From Fortiea contorta PCC 7126 (GTDB lineage: Bacteria; Cyanobacteriota; Cyanobacteriia; Cyanobacteriales; Nostocaceae): DNA of 64,000 bases. Made by a program: the position numbers and the translations under genes. This document shows positions 62,402 through 64,000 of the stretch, in pieces. The stretch is from assembly GCF_000332295.1 (NCBI RefSeq), contig NZ_KB235930.1, positions 3,499,895 through 3,563,894 on the forward strand, given 5' to 3'. Positions within the stretch are counted from its first letter, which is position 1. Each line of letters begins with the position of its first letter. Below the pieces are notes generated by a model. It saw only the letters and a list, made by a program, of their open reading frames with translations. It was not told the origin of the DNA and did not search any database.

Positions 62402-62992
62402 GTGTCTACCCAATCTTTTATGTATTCCAAAAATTTGTCTTATAACTCAGGTTTCAAAACCCAAATCCCCTATAGAATATTCACTAAGCGCGAAATGTTA
62501 CCGCCGCGTAATGACATCCTGTGGCGGATTGAACGCGGCGCAGTTCGTACTTTAACCTGGAGTGAAGACGGTACGTTTATTACTCTGGGTTACTGGGGTT
62601 GTGGTGATTTGATTGGTTCACCTTTATCTAGAATTAAGCCTTATCAAATTGAATGTCTAACTAATGTAGAAGTTAGTATTGTTCCTCCCCATCTTTGGTA
62701 TCAGGATGTCAATGCTTTGTTAACCCGCATTCAACAAGGAGAAGAACTTTTAAGTATCGTCCATCGCAAACCTATTTCTGTACGTTTATGGCAATTTTTA
62801 CTGTGGTTAAGTGCTAAATTTGGTCGTGATGTGGAACAGGGTAAGCTGATTGACCTCAATGCTACCCATCAGGAAATATCTGAGGTGTTGAATACAACAA
62901 GAGTTACCATCACCCGTCTCTTACAAGAGTTTGAGGATGAAGGGAAACTAATACGCCTCAAACGCCAAATTATTTTGCGCTCTTTCCAGTAG
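62402..62992 (+). CDS. Crp/Fnr-family transcriptional regulator
   Basis: A 196-residue regulator. The cyclic-nucleotide-like sensor domain is shortened (LWRIERGAVRTLTWSEDGTF, TLGYWGCGDLIGSPL) and lacks an obvious cAMP phosphate cassette and Fnr cysteine cluster. The C-terminal helix-turn-helix is clear: IDLNATHQEISEVLNTTRVT then ITRLLQEFEDEGKLIRLKR. Ligand unknown. The start is a GTG at 62402; an ATG at 62420 (MYSKNLSYN) would shorten it by six residues. A strong terminator follows. Confidence 0.87.
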   Translation: MSTQSFMYSKNLSYNSGFKTQIPYRIFTKREMLPPRNDILWRIERGAVRTLTWSEDGTFITLGYWGCGDLIGSPLSRIKPYQIECLTNVEVSIVPPHLWYQDVNALLTRIQQGEELLSIVHRKPISVRLWQFLLWLSAKFGRDVEQGKLIDLNATHQEISEVLNTTRVTITRLLQEFEDEGKLIRLKRQIILRSFQ

Positions 62993-63009
62993 TCTGTTGT
63001 TCAGGTGAT

Positions 63010-63042
63010 AGAACCCTGACTTTTTAGAAAAGTCGGGGTTCT
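63010..63042 (+). terminator. Strong hairpin after the Crp/Fnr gene
   Basis: AGAACCCTGACTTTT pairs with AAAAGTCGGGGTTCT around a short loop, 18 bp past the stop codon. Confidence 0.7.
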
Positions 63043-63187
63043 GGTTCACAATCTACTTGTGTTGGTGCAGAACACTTATACATTTGTAACCAAAGCTTAA
63101 ATAAAACTTATATATGAATTTGTTTTGATATCTAATCCTATTTGCGCGGTACGAGATGGGTAGAGAAATCGCCTCTGCTCGATTGGC

Positions 63188-63703
63188 TCAACCTTGCTCA
63201 AACCAATTTTGACCACCTGGTAATTCTGCTAAATGACGGTCAATTATATCCGGTAGCATTTTCGGCGGACATTTATAAGTTAGTTGTAAAAGTTCTTGAG
63301 CAAAATTAAGCAATAATTCTCGATTCAGTCTTTGTGAAATTTGATGGGGTTTTAAATTACCTGCAAAAATTTCCACACTAGCTGGTCTAATTCCTATTTC
63401 TATTGCTTCTTCAATAAATTCTTGCCATTCATCAGATTTAATATAATAAGACGTTTGATTATCTTTGAGATTTAATTTAGCAATCTGAATAACTGAGTCA
63501 GAGATAGACGCAATCCAGAAGTTAGTTAAACGCTGTTCAATTTGATTTTTAATGAGATGAATACATAATCTAACTAGAAAAGCCTCGATTTTTCGCAGCG
63601 TGGCTTGTTTACTCATCCCTTCTAAATCATCAATAATTTCTAAAGCGTCTTCATACCGACCCTCTGCAATACTTTCTCTTAATTCTCTTAATTCTTGTGT
63701 CAT
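63188..63703 (-). CDS. DUF29 family protein
   Basis: A 171-residue protein from MTQELRELRESIAEGRYEDA. The helical pattern (LEIIDDLEGMSKQATLRKIE, FLVRLCIHLIKNQIEQRLT, WIASISDSVIQIAKLNL) matches the cyanobacterial DUF29 family. Function unknown; these proteins are often in multi-copy families. The frame is open to 63784, but the ATG at 63703 fits the family start better. Confidence 0.72.
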   Translation of the reverse strand: MTQELRELRESIAEGRYEDALEIIDDLEGMSKQATLRKIEAFLVRLCIHLIKNQIEQRLTNFWIASISDSVIQIAKLNLKDNQTSYYIKSDEWQEFIEEAIEIGIRPASVEIFAGNLKPHQISQRLNRELLLNFAQELLQLTYKCPPKMLPDIIDRHLAELPGGQNWFEQG

Positions 63704-63831
63704 GGATTGGAGAATTGAGCACGACGCGAATTTAGAAATAGTAGAGTGTGTTGTGCTCTCAGTTAACACGCTGTAGATTCTCAACTCTGGGTTGCGCTCT
63801 GTGACAACACACCCTACAAATATAGCGTTGA

Positions 63832-64000
63832 CTACGCCTCGACTTTCACTCCACGCCAGAAGGCGACATAACCTTCAATATTTTTAGCTTTTTCCTTGGT
63901 GCTGGGATAGTACCAAGCGGCGTCTTTGTTGATTTGTCCATCAACTTCGATACTATAATAACTGGCAACTCCTTTCCAAGGACAAGTGGTGTGAGTCTCA
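63832..64000 (-). CDS. DUF427 family protein, 3' part (truncated at window edge)
   Basis: Read on the minus strand from 64000 to the TAG at 63832-63834 the frame gives ETHTTCPWKGVASYYSIEVD, then GQINKDAAWYYPSTKEKAKN and IEGYVAFWRGVKVEA. CPWKG, AWYYP and GYVAFW are the signature of DUF427, small beta-barrel proteins of unknown function. The gene starts beyond the right edge. Confidence 0.85.
   Translation of the reverse strand, partial: ETHTTCPWKGVASYYSIEVDGQINKDAAWYYPSTKEKAKNIEGYVAFWRGVKVEA

Overview
The window reads as chromosome of a filamentous cyanobacterium of the Nostocales. The reasons are: dense HIP1 octamers (GCGATCGC), heptanucleotide tandem repeats of the kind known from heterocystous cyanobacteria, small dispersed palindromic repeats and MITE-like elements between genes, a valyl-tRNA synthetase carrying the cyanobacterial CAAD membrane insert, a 4-hydroxybenzoate prenyltransferase of plastoquinone type, Ser/Thr kinases with the HRDISPDN catalytic loop, and many cyanobacterium-restricted families (DUF1822, DUF5331, DUF7219, DUF3616, DUF1565-SLH). 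I see no rRNA, tRNA, CRISPR array, intact insertion sequence or prophage.

Layout. 1-2017: 3' part of a sigma-70-like factor and a DUF1822 gene. 2175-15212: a compact nonribosomal peptide cluster, all on the + strand: NRPS 1 (C-A-T-E-C), a stand-alone Fe(II)/2-oxoglutarate oxygenase, NRPS 2 (HHxxxDG-less C-like domain-A-T-TE) and an MFS exporter. 15265-24091: housekeeping and hypothetical genes (RluA-type pseudouridine synthase, bacterial ferredoxin, HisZ, J-domain/TPR protein, inositol monophosphatase family, MtnX-like HAD phosphatase). 25036-26760: tmk and holB. 26786-30648: two paralogous zinc-ribbon Ser/Thr kinases. 31385-36094: hypothetical, valS with CAAD insert, DMT permease. 36095-38443: a rearranged patch with small RHH and antitoxin-like genes, a duplicated gene fragment and tandem repeats. 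38443-41215: exopolyphosphatase and, divergently, the plastoquinone prenyltransferase. 41620-46000: secreted small proteins, a HigBA toxin-antitoxin pair and a CHAD (polyphosphate-binding) protein. 46183-53806: DUF3616, NIL-ferredoxin, DUF5331, S-layer-type beta-helix protein, CapA-like protein, stomatin/NfeD pair. 53974-64000: zinc ribbon-pseudokinase-PP2C protein, small membrane proteins, MurT, an RHH-Mop fusion regulator, a Crp/Fnr regulator, DUF29 and a truncated DUF427 gene.

The most interesting system is the NRPS cluster. The condensation domain for module 2 sits at the end of NRPS 1, while NRPS 2 starts with a condensation-like domain that has lost its catalytic histidines. The TauD/SyrP-like oxygenase gene lies between them. 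This is the arrangement expected of an interface-domain-dependent beta-hydroxylation module. The specificity code of the second adenylation domain is Asp/Asn-like, and that of the first is aromatic (Tyr/Phe-like), followed by an epimerase. I infer a small product containing a D-aromatic residue and a beta-hydroxy-Asp or -Asn, released by the TE and exported by the MFS protein. NRPS 1 also carries an in-frame insertion of a dispersed palindromic repeat inside its adenylation domain.

A second theme is small repeats shaping genes: a MITE-like element supplies the stop codon and last codons of the HigA antitoxin, and a repeat precedes the NIL-ferredoxin. A third is a conserved 63-bp leader shared by two genes for secreted proteins. 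All functional statements rest on reading motifs by eye; no database search was run.
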